From: Streptomyces sp. NBC_01276
Lineage (GTDB): Bacteria; Actinomycetota; Actinomycetes; Streptomycetales; Streptomycetaceae
Length of the DNA: 64,000 nt
NCBI RefSeq assembly: GCF_041435355.1
Contig: NZ_CP108442.1
Span: 8,120,501-8,184,500 of the forward strand
Direction: 5' to 3'
Position numbers and translations under genes: made by a program
The notes under the pieces: generated by a model
Told to the model about the DNA's origin: nothing
Databases searched by the model: none
The model's input: the letters and a program-made list of their open reading frames with translations, nothing else
Shown here: piece after piece, positions 44,603 through 53,378 of the stretch
Layout of the letters: each line of letters begins with the position of its first letter
Numbering within the stretch: position 1 is the stretch's first letter

Positions 44603-45805
44603 ATGAAACGCAATCGCCGTATCAGCGCTGTCGCGGTGCTGGCGCTCGCCGCCCTCGTCACCGGAACCGGCGCCGGGTTCGCCGCCACGACCACACCGTC
44701 GGCCACACCGGTGGCCACGCACGCGTTCGACACCGCACCGGCCACGGCCACCGCGCCCACACGGTCCTTCCAAGGCACGCTCCCCGCGCCGACCGGCTCC
44801 TACGCCGCCGGCGAGGACGTCATCCACCTCACCGACGCGAGCCGTCCCGACCCGTGGGTGCCGTCATCCGGCCCCCGCCAACTGACCGTCACGATGGTCT
44901 ACCCGGCCGTCCCCGAGACCGGGACTCCGGCCCCTTACATGACCCTCGCCGAGGCAGCCGGACACATCCAGCACGGGAAGATACCGGCGAGCTCCGGCAT
45001 CACCCCGCAGAACCTTTCCAGCGTCACCACTCACACCTTCGACCGCGCGCGGCCGCAGAGGGGCAAGTATCCGCTGGTGGTCCTCTCACCCGGGTTCGGG
45101 GACCCGCGCATGGTGCTCACCTCGCTCGCGACCGACCTGGCCAGTCACGGCTATGTCGTCGCGCTCGTCGGCCACACCCACGAGGACAGCGGCGAGACGC
45201 TGGCGAACGGCCAGACGCCGCCGTGCGCGATCTGCGATGACCCGAACCTCGACATGGACACGGTCACCGCCAGCCGCGCGCTGGACGTGTCCTTCGTGAT
45301 CGACCAGTTGACGCATGGCAATACCGCGTGGCGCCTGGCACACCTCATCGACAAGCACGAGATCGGCATGGCCGGACACTCCATCGGCGGAGCGGCGGCC
45401 GCCACCACGATGATCGCCGACCCGCGAGTACTGGCCGGAGTGAACATGGACGGCACCTTCCACCCGGCCCCGATGCCCGGCCAGATCAACCGGCCGTTCC
45501 TCATGCTGGGTGCGGCCGCCTACCACTCGGCCGGCGGTGGCGACAACTGGGGGCAGGCCTGGGCCGCCCTCGGCGGCTACAAGAAGTGGCTGGCGGTCAC
45601 CGGCGCCAACCATCCCAGCTTCACCGACGTGGACCTGCTCGAGGAGGAGGCCGGGTTCCCGACGCCGCCCCTCGACCCCGAACGTGGAATCGTGATCACG
45701 CGTGAGTACGTGACGGCGTTCTTCGACCAGACGCTGAAGGGGATCCACAGTTCGCTGCTGGACGGCCCCTCGCCGAACAATCCGGAAGTACGCTTCCAGT
45801 ACTAG
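44603..45805 (+). CDS. Secreted alpha/beta hydrolase (PAF acetylhydrolase-like)
   Basis: About 400 residues from ATG 44603 with a signal peptide (ISAVAVLALAALVTGTGAGF, ending FAA). The fold shows YPLVVLSPGFGDPRMVLTSL, HGYVVALVGHTHEDSG, the nucleophile elbow MAGHSIGGAAAATTM (Ser near 256), the acid in GVNMDGTFHPAP near 281 and His in TGANHPSFTDV near 333. This matches the platelet-activating-factor acetylhydrolase/lipase-like family that hydrolyses short ester bonds outside the cell. The substrate is unknown. It is divergent from the two-component system. Confidence 0.85.
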   Translation: MKRNRRISAVAVLALAALVTGTGAGFAATTTPSATPVATHAFDTAPATATAPTRSFQGTLPAPTGSYAAGEDVIHLTDASRPDPWVPSSGPRQLTVTMVYPAVPETGTPAPYMTLAEAAGHIQHGKIPASSGITPQNLSSVTTHTFDRARPQRGKYPLVVLSPGFGDPRMVLTSLATDLASHGYVVALVGHTHEDSGETLANGQTPPCAICDDPNLDMDTVTASRALDVSFVIDQLTHGNTAWRLAHLIDKHEIGMAGHSIGGAAAATTMIADPRVLAGVNMDGTFHPAPMPGQINRPFLMLGAAAYHSAGGGDNWGQAWAALGGYKKWLAVTGANHPSFTDVDLLEEEAGFPTPPLDPERGIVITREYVTAFFDQTLKGIHSSLLDGPSPNNPEVRFQY

Positions 45806-45833
45806 TGCAGCGCCGCGTTGATCCTTCGGGGGT

Positions 45834-45995
45834 TCAAGCGGCTTTGAGTGGGCTGCCGTCGTAGGTCCAGCGGTAGGGCTTGGCGTCGTGTTCGTCCTAG
45901 GCCAAGACGAAGGTGTCGATGGCCGCGGCCAGTTCGTCGCGGGAGGCGAACTGGCCGCGGCGTAGTAGACGTCGGGTCAGGGTGGAGAAGAACAG
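45834..45995 (-). pseudogene. IS630-family transposase C-terminal remnant
   Basis: The minus strand reads RRLLRRGQFASRDELAAAID, TFVLA, a TAG stop, then DEHDAKPYRWTYDGSPLKAA and the natural stop at 45834. This is the C-terminus of an IS630-type transposase. The in-frame TAG near 45900 replaces the expected Trp, and the catalytic part is missing. Confidence 0.8.
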
Positions 45996-46091
45996 CTCGT
46001 CGGGTAGCCCCAGCGCGCCTCGGACCTGGTGGCGTGAGTCCTCGGGTCGTATGCGATGCTCCGGGCGTCACCACGACAGCGAGGAGTGAAC

Positions 46092-46652
46092 ATGCTGGTC
46101 ACGCTGACTGGAGGTGCCGGGGCGGGAAAGACCACACTGGCTACCGCACTGGCGGCTACGACGCCCCGGGGGCCAGCGCGGGTACTCCACGGTGACGACT
46201 ACTACTTCCTCACTCCTGAGCAGGGGGTTTGGGAGCCGGATGAATCCGGGGTGCCGCGGTTGGACGTCGGCGATCCCCGGTCGCTGGATTTCACGCGTCT
46301 CGCGCACGACACCGACGCCGCGTTGGCCAGCTCGCCCGTTGTCATCGTGGACGGCCTCTTCGCCCGTCATGTCACCCCGCGAACAGCGAACGTGCGGTTC
46401 GACAGCTTCGTCGACCTGCCTGCCGACCGGCGCCTGGCCCGGAAGATCCAGCGCAAGTGCCTGCGGGACGGCTTCCCCCTCGACGTCCTCCCGCGCAACT
46501 ACCTCAACCACCGGCGTGCCGCGCATGAACGGCATGTCGGACCCCTGCGTGGCGGCTGCGACCTGGTCGTCAGCGGCGACCGCCCGGTCGACGACCTTGA
46601 TCAGCAGGTCTGGACGGCGATCGCAGCCAATGAGCCGATCCACAAGTCTTGA
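46092..46652 (+). CDS. Uridine kinase-like P-loop kinase
   Basis: A 186-residue cytoplasmic kinase from ATG 46092 with an excellent GAGGAG ribosome site. It has Walker A LTGGAGAGKTTLATALA (6-22), VLHGDDYYFLTPEQG with the substrate-site Asp-Asp, SSPVVIVDGLFARH (Walker B) and a lid region RLARKIQRKCLRDG. These place it with the phosphoribulokinase/uridine kinase group, phosphorylating a nucleoside or similar small molecule. The exact substrate is not deducible. It lies between IS remnants but looks intact. Confidence 0.85.
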   Translation: MLVTLTGGAGAGKTTLATALAATTPRGPARVLHGDDYYFLTPEQGVWEPDESGVPRLDVGDPRSLDFTRLAHDTDAALASSPVVIVDGLFARHVTPRTANVRFDSFVDLPADRRLARKIQRKCLRDGFPLDVLPRNYLNHRRAAHERHVGPLRGGCDLVVSGDRPVDDLDQQVWTAIAANEPIHKS

Positions 46653-46686
46653 CTATTGCTCGTTTCCCGCCCTGGTTCCCGCCTAG

Positions 46687-47795
46687 CGGCAGGTCACCCC
46701 GCGGACGCCGGTCGAGGTCCTGGACCTGGCGGCCGCGTTGAAGAAGGAGAATCCCGCCCGCACGGCCGCGCAGATCCAGCGGATCCTGCGGACCACACAG
46801 GGCTGGTCGCCGACCGACCGGACCCTGCAGCGGCACTTCGCTGACGCCGGCCTGACCGGCGCTGGCGGCGAGAAGAGCGTGTTCGGCCGGTTCGAGGCAA
46901 CCCGCGGCAACGAGCTGTGGACCGGGGACGCGCTCCACGGGCCGAAGATCGGCGGCCGGAAGACTTACTTGTTCGCGTTCATCGACGATCACAGCCGGGC
47001 GATCGTGGGTCACCGGTTCGGGTTCGCCGGGGACACCGTCCGCCTGGCCGCGGCCCTGCGGCCCGCGCTGTCTTCCCGCGGGGTCCCGGAGTCGATCTAC
47101 GTCGACAACGGGTTGGCGTTCGTGGACTCGTGGCTCTTGCGGGCCTGCGCGTCCCTGGCCATCCGGCTCACCCACTCCAAGCCCGGCCGGCCGCAGGGCC
47201 GGGGCAAGATCGAACGGTTCTTCCGCACCGTCCGTGACCAGTTCCTGGTCGAGCTCGGTGACGAACGTGCCGGCCGGATTGAGCACCTCACCGAGATGAA
47301 CAGGCTTTTCACCGCGTGGGTGGAGACGGTCTATCAGCGCACGGTGCACTCGGAGACGGGGCAGCCTCCGATCGAACGGTGGCTGGGTTCGATTCCCCGG
47401 CCGCCGCCGCTGCCGCTGCCCAGCCCCGCTGATCTTCGGGAGGCGTTTCTGTGGTCAGAGTTCCGGACCGTGACGAAGACCGCGACGGTCAACCTGCACG
47501 GCAACAGCTACGAGGTCGACCCGATGCTGGCCGGAACGAAGGTCGAGCTGGTCTTCGACCCGTTCGACCTGACCGAGATCGAGGTGAGGGCCTCGGGGAA
47601 GACGGCGGGCAAGGCACTCCCGCACCGGGTGGGCCGTCACACCCATCCCAAGGTGAGCCCGGAGACACCGCCGGAGCCGGGGCCCCGCCGACTGGAATCG
47701 ACTACCTGAAGATCCTCGACGACACGCACCCGGCGAACACCGCCAAGGGCATCAACTACTCGTCCTTGATGGACGACGGGCGGGGACCGCGATGA
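46687..47795 (+). pseudogene. DDE integrase-type transposase of a two-gene element, 5' truncated and frameshifted
   Basis: Open from 46687 without a start codon: KENPARTAAQIQRILRTTQG, then the rve catalytic core WTGDALHGPKIGGRKTYLFA (Asp), ESIYVDNGLAFVDSW (Asp), GRPQGRGKIERFFRTVRDQF (Glu) and a Mu-C-like domain with NLHGNSYEVDPMLAGTKVEL. About 100 N-terminal residues are missing. A one-base loss near 47688 moves the natural C-terminus (GIDYLKILDDTHPANTAKGI, SSLMDDGRGPR, stop 47795) out of frame. It is followed by its partner ATPase gene. Confidence 0.8.
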
Positions 47796-48606
47796 CCGAC
47801 CGCGTTCAGGGGTACTTCGGGTTCACCCGTGTCCCTTCGGCCGCAACCTGGCCCCGTCCATGCTCCACCAGCACCACTCCCACCGGGAAGCCGCCGCCCG
47901 CATCGCGTGGTGCATCAACTACTGGGCGATCGGCGTGGTCACCGGCGAAGTCGGATCCGGCAAGACCGTCGCCCTCAAGGGCGCCGTCGCCTCCCTGGAC
48001 CCGGCCCGGTTCACGGTCATCTACCAGCCCAACCCCGAGGTCGGCATGCGCGGCCTCTACGACCGCATCGTCACCAGCCTGGGTGGCACCCCCAAGTTCC
48101 ACCTGTCCGCTCTCGCCACCCAGGCATCCGCCGCCCTGGCCGCCGAGGTCGACGAACGGGGCAGGACGCCGGCCGTCGTGATCGACGAGTCACACCTCCT
48201 CGACCACCAGGAGCTGGACGCGATCCGCATGCTCACCAACTACGACATGGACTCCACCACGCCGTTCGCGGTGTTGCTGATCGGCCAGCCCACCCTGCGC
48301 AAACGTATGAAGCACGGCGTCCTGGCGGCCCGGGACCAGCGGATCTCTACCAGCTATCAGATGCCCACGATGACGAAAGAGGAGACCGCCAGCTACATCA
48401 AGCACCACGTCACGATCGCCGGACGTCAGGACCCCCTGTTCTCCGACGACGCCATCGAACTCATCCACCTCACCAGCCGCGGCCTGCCCCGCTCCGTCAA
48501 CAACATCGCCTGGCAGTCCCTCATCGCCGCCTTCACCGAGGAGAAGGGCATCGTCGACGAGTCCTCCACCCGCACTGCCATCACCGAGACCCACGCGACA
48601 GAGTGA
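47792..48606 (+). pseudogene. AAA ATPase partner of the transposase (ExeA/TnsC/TniB-like), frameshifted near its start
   Basis: ATG 47792 overlaps the natural stop of the transposase and reads TDRVQGYFGFTRVP. A missing C near 47831 then breaks the frame. The rest is open from about 47835 to 48606: AARIAWCINYWAIGVVTGEV, Walker A GEVGSGKTVALKG, Walker B TPAVVIDESHLLDHQELD, ARDQRISTSYQMPTMTKEE and RGLPRSVNNIAWQSLIAAFT. Such ATPases select targets and activate the DDE partner. Both genes having single-base lesions suggests decay, or sequencing errors. Confidence 0.8.
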
Positions 48607-48632
48607 GCACGAAGCCGACACCGTGTTCACGA

Positions 48633-48664
48633 CGACCCCGGCGGCCTGACGGCCGCCGGGGTCG
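48633..48664. terminator. Strong hairpin terminator after the ATPase gene
   Basis: A perfect 14-bp GC stem (CGACCCCGGCGGCC and complement) with a TGAC loop, followed by TTTC. It lies 27 bases downstream of the ATPase stop. It can act on both strands and also sits beyond the Ku remnant on the minus strand. Confidence 0.85.
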
Positions 48665-48717
48665 TTTCATCCCATCCCATCCCATCGACAACCAGCACGT
48701 CGCCTTCATGCTCATCT

Positions 48718-49210
48718 TCAGCGTCGCTCAACACCCAGCCAGCCTTCGCGCTCGGCCTCGACGATGCGGGCGACGAGGTTGTCGCGGATCTCCTCCAACC
48801 AGCCGAGTAGAAGGTGGCGATTCCCGCCTTGCCGGTCTTGGCCAATGCCTGCTCCAGCAGGGCGTAGACCTTCCCGTACTCGGCGCCGCGGGGGGCGAGG
48901 TAGTAGGTCTTGTCGAAGAAGATCGGGTCTACCTCTGCCAGGTCGACGAACCCGGCGATGTCCACCGAGCGGGAGCGGCCGGGAGCGATCTCGTACAGCT
49001 CTTTCGGCTCGACCAGGACGTACTCGTCGCCAGTTGCCGTAGCCCTTGACGGTGTCATCGAGGTCGACCTCCTTGCCGGTGCGCTCGTTGATCCGCTTGT
49101 TGCGGATCCGGTCGGAGGCGCCGCGCTGGAGCTGGTGGAAGTGGGTTGTGCGGCTGTCGGTGGCCGCGTAGAGCCCGACCGGCAGGCTGACCTTCTCTGC
49201 CCTATGGAGT
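48718..49210 (-). pseudogene. Ku-type DNA-end-binding protein, truncated and frameshifted
   Basis: The minus strand carries a bacterial Ku core: KVSLPVGLYAATDSRTTHFH, QLQRGASDRIRNKRINERTG, KEVDLDDTVKGYGN. After a one-base shift near 49035 it continues DEYVLVEPKELYEIAPGRSR, SVDIAGFVDLAEVDPIFFDK, TYYLAPRGAEYGKVYALLEQ and ALAKTGKAGIATF. The first residues (normally W-x-G-x-I/L-x-F-G) are missing, and homology stops after GIATF, where a different fragment (GWLEEIRDNLVARIVEAERE, GWLGVERR) begins. Functional Ku partners with LigD in end joining; this copy cannot be functional. Confidence 0.8.
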
Positions 49211-49317
49211 CGCCCGACCACCTCGTGAATCCCTGGGTGCTCTGGGCACTGCTTGCTCAAGGTCGCCGGTGGTGGCCTCGGACGCACAGGATCGTGCCTT
49301 GTCCTGGGGAATCGGCG

Positions 49318-49996
49318 GTGGCTGCGGCGGGTGGTACGGCCGTGGTCCAGGCTGCGGGTACGGATGTGTGGACCGGATTCCGGCAGCAGGTGGCGGAGTG
49401 GTTCGGCCGTGGGGGGAACGCCCAGCGGGAGAGCGCCGAGCTGGAACGGCTTGGCCAGACCGCGAGCGCGTTGGAGGCCGCGGGGCCGGAGCAGGTAAAG
49501 CCATGCTCCGCAGGCCGGCGGCTCGGCCGGACAGGGCGGGATCGCCGCCGGCCGCGACGTGAATGTGAAGGCGGAGCAGGGTTCGATCGCCGCAGCCGTA
49601 CTTCACGGGGGTGCGAGCATCGGCACCCCTTCCCAGCCGGATCCGGCCCAGGGCTGAACGGACCGGCAACCCAGAGCCCGCCCTCGCCGCCTGCAGGCAG
49701 TGATCGACCGGAGGTCGGCACGGTTCACGCCGCCGGCCACAACATGGCGATCGGCATAACCAGCCAGGCCGCGCCTCGCGAGCCAGCGGCCTGGCCGCAC
49801 CAGGTAGGCGTGATCCCCTCCCGAGCCCTGACATTCCAGAACCTCGCCGAGGCGACCTGGCTGCGGGCTGCTGTCGCCGGCGGCGGCACGGCGGTGCTGG
49901 GCCAGGACCTGACCGGCATGGGCGGGGTCGGCAAGACCCAGCTCGCAGCCGCCTACGCCCGTACCGCCTGGCAGCACGGCAGCCTGGATGTGCATC
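49318..49996 (+). pseudogene. Second STAND/NB-ARC gene, 5' part interrupted by IS481
   Basis: GTG 49318, with GGGGA upstream, begins VQAAGTDVWTGFRQQVAEWF and AQRESAELERLGQTASALEA. A shift near 49500 moves the next segment (DVNVKAEQGSIAAAVLHGGA) to another frame. The original frame then resumes with PSRALTFQNLAEATWLRAAV and Walker A DLTGMGGVGKTQLAAAYART. Sixteen codons later the IS481 left end interrupts it. Everything after Walker A is lost, so the gene is dead. Confidence 0.7.
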
Positions 49997-51048
49997 TGCC
50001 GGAGCTTGGTTACATCCGGGCCTGGGTCTTCTGCTTGAGGCGTTCGTAGGGTGTCTGGCCGTCGAGAGCGCCGTGTGGGCGGTGGTAGTTGTAGTAGTCC
50101 TCCCATTCTCGGAGCTTTTCGTTCAGCACGCCGGTGTCGTCGATGACGACGCCGGCAAGCATGCGGTAGAACTCCTCGGCGTCGATGCGGTGTGAGCGTT
50201 CGACCTTGCCGTTGAGGTGCGGGGACGCCGGCTTGATGTAGGTGTGGGCAATGCCCTTGTCGAGCACGTGCCAGTGGAAGGCGGACTGGAACTCTGCTCC
50301 GTTGTCCGTCTGGATGACTTCGACGTGGAACGGCAGCCGCTCCAGGACGTAATCGAGGAATTGGACTGCGGTCTTCTGGTCGCACCGCGGGTAGATCCGC
50401 AGGACCCGCAACCGGGTGCAGTCGTCGATCGCGGTGAACTGGTAGTACTTGGCCCGGCGGCGGGTCTTGGGGGCTTCGCCTGTGACCGGGGCCGGGGTCT
50501 TGCCCGTCGCGGCCGGGGCACCGACGGGCTCGATGAACTTGACGTCGATCTGGACGCGGTTGCCGGGCAGCTGCTTCTCGTAGCGTGTGTGGCGCCGGTC
50601 GTGGCGCTTGTAGCGCTGAGAGGCGGGCAGTCGGTTCAGGTCCAGTCGTTTCAGGATGCGGTATACGGCTGAACAGGCGATGTCGATGTCGTGGTATCGC
50701 TTGAGGTACATCTTGATCTTCATCGGGCCGAAGTGGTAGTTCTGCCGGAGGTAGACGATCTTGTTCACGATGTCGGCGTCGGTGGCGTTTGGGCTGGTGT
50801 GCGGCGCGCTGGAGCGGTCGCGAAGCCCGTCGAGCCCTTCCTCCTGGTAGCGGCGCTGCCACTTGTAGAAGCAGTTTCGGCTGATTCCGTAGTACCGGCA
50901 GGTCAGCGAGACGTTCCCGGTGACCTCCTCGGCGTGTCGCAGCACCGCCAGACGTCGCTGGGCCTGGCGGTCCCGCTGCTGTTGCGGCGAAGGGGGCATG
51001 GCAAATCTCCGTCACGATCGGAGACCCATGTGTAACCAATGTCCGGCA
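49997..51048 (-). mobile_element. IS481-family insertion sequence
   Basis: A 1,052-bp element with imperfect terminal inverted repeats of about 26 bp. The left end is TGCCGGAGCTTGGTTACATC; the reverse-complemented right end is TGCCGGACATTGGTTACACA. It carries one intact transposase on the minus strand. The immediate flanks (GCATC and GTTTT) are not duplicated, and the gene pieces either side do not join, which points to an adjacent deletion after insertion. Confidence 0.88.
50010..50999 (-). CDS. IS481-family transposase
   Basis: A 329-residue enzyme. Its N-terminal HTHs are RRLAVLRHAEEVTGNVSLTC and YYGISRNCFYKWQRRYQEEG, and the rve core has NRVQIDVKFIEPVG (first Asp), FHVEVIQTDNGAEFQS (second Asp) and KPASPHLNGKVERSHRIDAE (Glu), ending YYNYHRPHGALDGQTPYERL. 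It is full length and uninterrupted, so the element may be active. Confidence 0.95.
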   Translation of the reverse strand: MPPSPQQQRDRQAQRRLAVLRHAEEVTGNVSLTCRYYGISRNCFYKWQRRYQEEGLDGLRDRSSAPHTSPNATDADIVNKIVYLRQNYHFGPMKIKMYLKRYHDIDIACSAVYRILKRLDLNRLPASQRYKRHDRRHTRYEKQLPGNRVQIDVKFIEPVGAPAATGKTPAPVTGEAPKTRRRAKYYQFTAIDDCTRLRVLRIYPRCDQKTAVQFLDYVLERLPFHVEVIQTDNGAEFQSAFHWHVLDKGIAHTYIKPASPHLNGKVERSHRIDAEEFYRMLAGVVIDDTGVLNEKLREWEDYYNYHRPHGALDGQTPYERLKQKTQARM

Positions 51049-51143
51049 GTTTTATAACAACACCGCCGGGCAGCTCCTGGCCACCTGGTACCAGGACGAG
51101 AGGATCCTCAACCGCGAGGGTTTCTTCGTCGCCCTCGGCTCAT
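51049..51143 (+). pseudogene. Orphan C-terminus after the IS481 element
   Basis: Directly past the right end the plus strand reads NNTAGQLLATWYQDERILNR, EGFFVALGS and stops at 51143. It is not a recognisable STAND C-terminus, so I cannot say whether it belongs to the interrupted gene. It is followed by a strong bidirectional hairpin. Confidence 0.4.
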
Positions 51144-51160
51144 AGCAGCAGCCACCCCTC

Positions 51161-51196
51161 GTCAGGGCCCGTGCGCAGTCGCGCACGGGCCCTGAC
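51161..51196. terminator. Bidirectional hairpin terminator
   Basis: A perfect 16-bp stem (GTCAGGGCCCGTGCGC and complement) with an AGTC loop. It lies between the plus-strand orphan C-terminus (stop 51143) and the stop of the convergent minus-strand gene (51200). Confidence 0.9.
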
Positions 51197-51199
51197 TGC

Positions 51200-52114
51200 C
51201 TACTGGCGGCCTGTCGGCCAGATGGCAATGTGGATAATTTCGTGGCCGTCGTCGCCGAAGCCCTGCGGCCGGTACGCCATCGCCGTGTCCCGCTCGATGC
51301 GCACCTGGTAGGTTCCCGGTTCCCCGAGCACCAGAGGATCGCTGAAGCGCCCCTCAGGGCCGACGACCACCACCGTCCCTTCACCGGACGATCCCTCTAC
51401 GACCGTGATCACACACTCGCCGCCCGCCTCCAGAGGCGGCTGCGTGGCAGACGGTTCACCGCTCAGCAGCTGCAGACGGGCCAGAGCCGTGTGCTCGGGC
51501 CGCGATGACCAGACGCTGAAGCCACCGTCCGCGGTGCCGGGCCGGCTGGGCTCTGGCAGCCCCGGACGCGCTAGGCCCGGCCGGGCGCCATTGAGTACCT
51601 CCAGCCGGTGCCCGGCGACCCGTGCGGCGGCGAGCAGGTGGCGCACCGGAAGAGCCATCGCCGCGGTCCGGGACGGCCCTTGAGCAGTGACCCGGGAGCG
51701 CCACAGCTGGATCCGGAAGGACACACCAGTCCGGCGCAGGACACGGGCCTGGTAGTTGCCGGGACCGGCCAGGGGGAAGGCCGCACCGTACGGGCCGCCG
51801 GCCAGTGTCCGGAGGATGACCGCACCCTCCGGGTAGTCCTGCGACGCCCGTACCTGAAGGTTCGCCTCTCCGGCGTTCTCCTCGCCGTCCGCGGGGGCCG
51901 GCGGCTGACCGCCCCAGAGTTCCAGCCGCACCATCGGGGCGAAACCCATCAGGCCATGGTCGGAGAGAACGGCGAAGGAGTGAGCACCCACGGCAAGGGA
52001 GTCCAGCTGCGGATGCCCCAGGTTCTCCTCGCCCTCGCATGCGTGGTCCTGGACACGGATATGGGCGTACTGCGGGTCACCCGACTGAGGAAGGCTGCGG
52101 ATCAGGTGGGTCAT
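51200..52114 (-). CDS. Hypothetical beta-rich protein
   Basis: A 304-residue protein from ATG 52114 (THLIRSLPQSGDPQYAHIRV), with GGGAGA about nine bases upstream; an in-frame ATG at 52132 is also possible. It has no signal peptide or membrane segment. Repeating strands (LRTLAGGPYGAAFPLAGPGN, YQARVLRRTGVSFRIQLWRS; later VLGEPGTYQVRIERDTAMAY) indicate two related beta-sandwich-like halves, so an internal duplication is likely. The function is not recognised. Confidence 0.72.
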   Translation of the reverse strand: MTHLIRSLPQSGDPQYAHIRVQDHACEGEENLGHPQLDSLAVGAHSFAVLSDHGLMGFAPMVRLELWGGQPPAPADGEENAGEANLQVRASQDYPEGAVILRTLAGGPYGAAFPLAGPGNYQARVLRRTGVSFRIQLWRSRVTAQGPSRTAAMALPVRHLLAAARVAGHRLEVLNGARPGLARPGLPEPSRPGTADGGFSVWSSRPEHTALARLQLLSGEPSATQPPLEAGGECVITVVEGSSGEGTVVVVGPEGRFSDPLVLGEPGTYQVRIERDTAMAYRPQGFGDDGHEIIHIAIWPTGRQ

Positions 52115-52330
52115 GGACGGGGAGTCTCCCATGGACTGCCGCGCGGTAGCGCGAATCAGGCCAGCCGCAGTGATCGCCGCGGGAACCGGAGGCACAAGGC
52201 GTCCAACGCGAAGCGGCTACGAAGACGCCAGTGACCGGCAGAGGCCTTGACCCATGGGAGCAGCGCACGCCCGGGCTGCGGCCGCCAACGGCGCAGCACG
52301 ACGTACCTGCCCCTTCAGCCGACCGGGCCT

Positions 52331-52795
52331 TCACCTGGTCTGCGCGACGGCTTCCGTCCAAGTCGCGATGGACGCGGCGTCCGCTGGACGGGGCTCGGCG
52401 TCGTAGAGCTGGGCGGCGCCATCCTCACGCTGGGAGTTGGCGTTGGTGGCCCACATGTACGTCTCGCCCACCGCGTACCGGGCGGCCTCGCCGTCGACGC
52501 TCTGGGTGATGACGAGCTCGCCGACGGCGGTGCCTTTGAGGACCTCGGCGACACGGACGAGATAAGTGTCCGAGGGCAGGCCTTCGACGCTGCGGCGGCC
52601 CGTGTCCTTCAGGACGGTGCCGGTGAAGACCGCTGTGGCGTGTCGGGCGACGACGGACGGGCTGTTCGTGTCGTAGGCGTAGAGGACATCGCTGGTGGTG
52701 TTGGCATCGCGGTACTCGCTCCAGCCGATCCAGCCGCCGGCACCGAGAGCAAGGGCGACGGCCGCCGACACGGCCACCACGGTCTGCTTCTTCAT
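52331..52795 (-). CDS. Secreted or membrane-anchored small protein downstream of a metalloprotease
   Basis: A 154-residue protein from ATG 52795 with an N-terminal hydrophobic segment (TVVAVSAAVALALGAGGWIG), then a soluble domain (ARHATAVFTGTVLKDTG, YLVRVAEVLKGTAVGELVIT, QSVDGEAARYAVGETYMWAT). That domain resembles the small OB/TIMP-like beta-barrel proteins of exported Streptomyces hypotheticals. Its start is one base after the protease stop, so it is cotranslated. A role as inhibitor or partner of the protease is plausible inference. Confidence 0.75.
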   Translation of the reverse strand: MKKQTVVAVSAAVALALGAGGWIGWSEYRDANTTSDVLYAYDTNSPSVVARHATAVFTGTVLKDTGRRSVEGLPSDTYLVRVAEVLKGTAVGELVITQSVDGEAARYAVGETYMWATNANSQREDGAAQLYDAEPRPADAASIATWTEAVAQTR

Positions 52796-52796
52796 G

Positions 52797-53378
52797 TCAT
52801 CCCCACAACTGGTGGTAGGCCTTGCGGTCGAACTCCCGGACGCCGTCGATGCCGAAGCGGGCCGCCGCACTGTTGTCTGTCCACATGACCGAGGCCGCCG
52901 TGTCGGCCTTGTGGCAGAAGCCGAGCGCGTGGCCGAGCTCGTGCGTGGCGACCCGGCGCCGGTGGGCGGTGGTGCCCCGGCTGCCCTTGGCGCCGAGGTA
53001 GAAGGCGTTCAGCGTGATCGTGTCGGTGCCAGGCCGGCCCGACCATTGGCCCAGGACGCTCTCCCAGTCCCCGCTCCCGCTGTTGATGTCGTTCCACTCC
53101 AGGTCGGCGATCTCCGAGACCGTGTCCGGGTGGAACTTCACCCGTGTGAGTGCCCCGGCGCTCCATTGTCCGACCGCGTAGGTGCGTGCGTCGTCGAACT
53201 GGGTCTCGTCCTCCCACGCGATCACACTTGTATCGACCGACGATCTGCCCCTGGAGTCCTGACCGGACGGCACACATGCGGCGGGCGCTGCCGCCAGATC
53301 AGCCGGGAGCGGCTGAGGGAGGGCAAGCAGGACTGCGGCGACCGTGGTCGCTGCCAGCCCGGGTAAGGAGATAAGCAC
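52797..53378 (-). CDS. Secreted zinc metalloprotease (matrixin/snapalysin-like)
   Basis: A 193-residue precursor from GTG 53378 with a signal peptide (GLAATTVAAVLLALPQPLPA, then DLAAAPA). The mature part contains the zinc motif ATHELGHALGFCHK, matching HExxHxxGxxH, and AASVMWTDN, a Met-turn equivalent. This is a small metzincin acting outside the cell. It heads a two-gene operon with the small exported protein one base downstream. The 312 bases upstream (53379-53690) hold no gene I recognise, although a short HTH-like minus-strand stretch (FSAAELGVSERHACQWWKEA) lies near 53600. Confidence 0.85.
   Translation of the reverse strand: MLISLPGLAATTVAAVLLALPQPLPADLAAAPAACVPSGQDSRGRSSVDTSVIAWEDETQFDDARTYAVGQWSAGALTRVKFHPDTVSEIADLEWNDINSGSGDWESVLGQWSGRPGTDTITLNAFYLGAKGSRGTTAHRRRVATHELGHALGFCHKADTAASVMWTDNSAAARFGIDGVREFDRKAYHQLWG

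Noticed and set aside
48669..48690. CCCAT tandem pentamers after the terminator
   Set aside because: Three or so short repeats only; likely chance or slippage, no function proposed.
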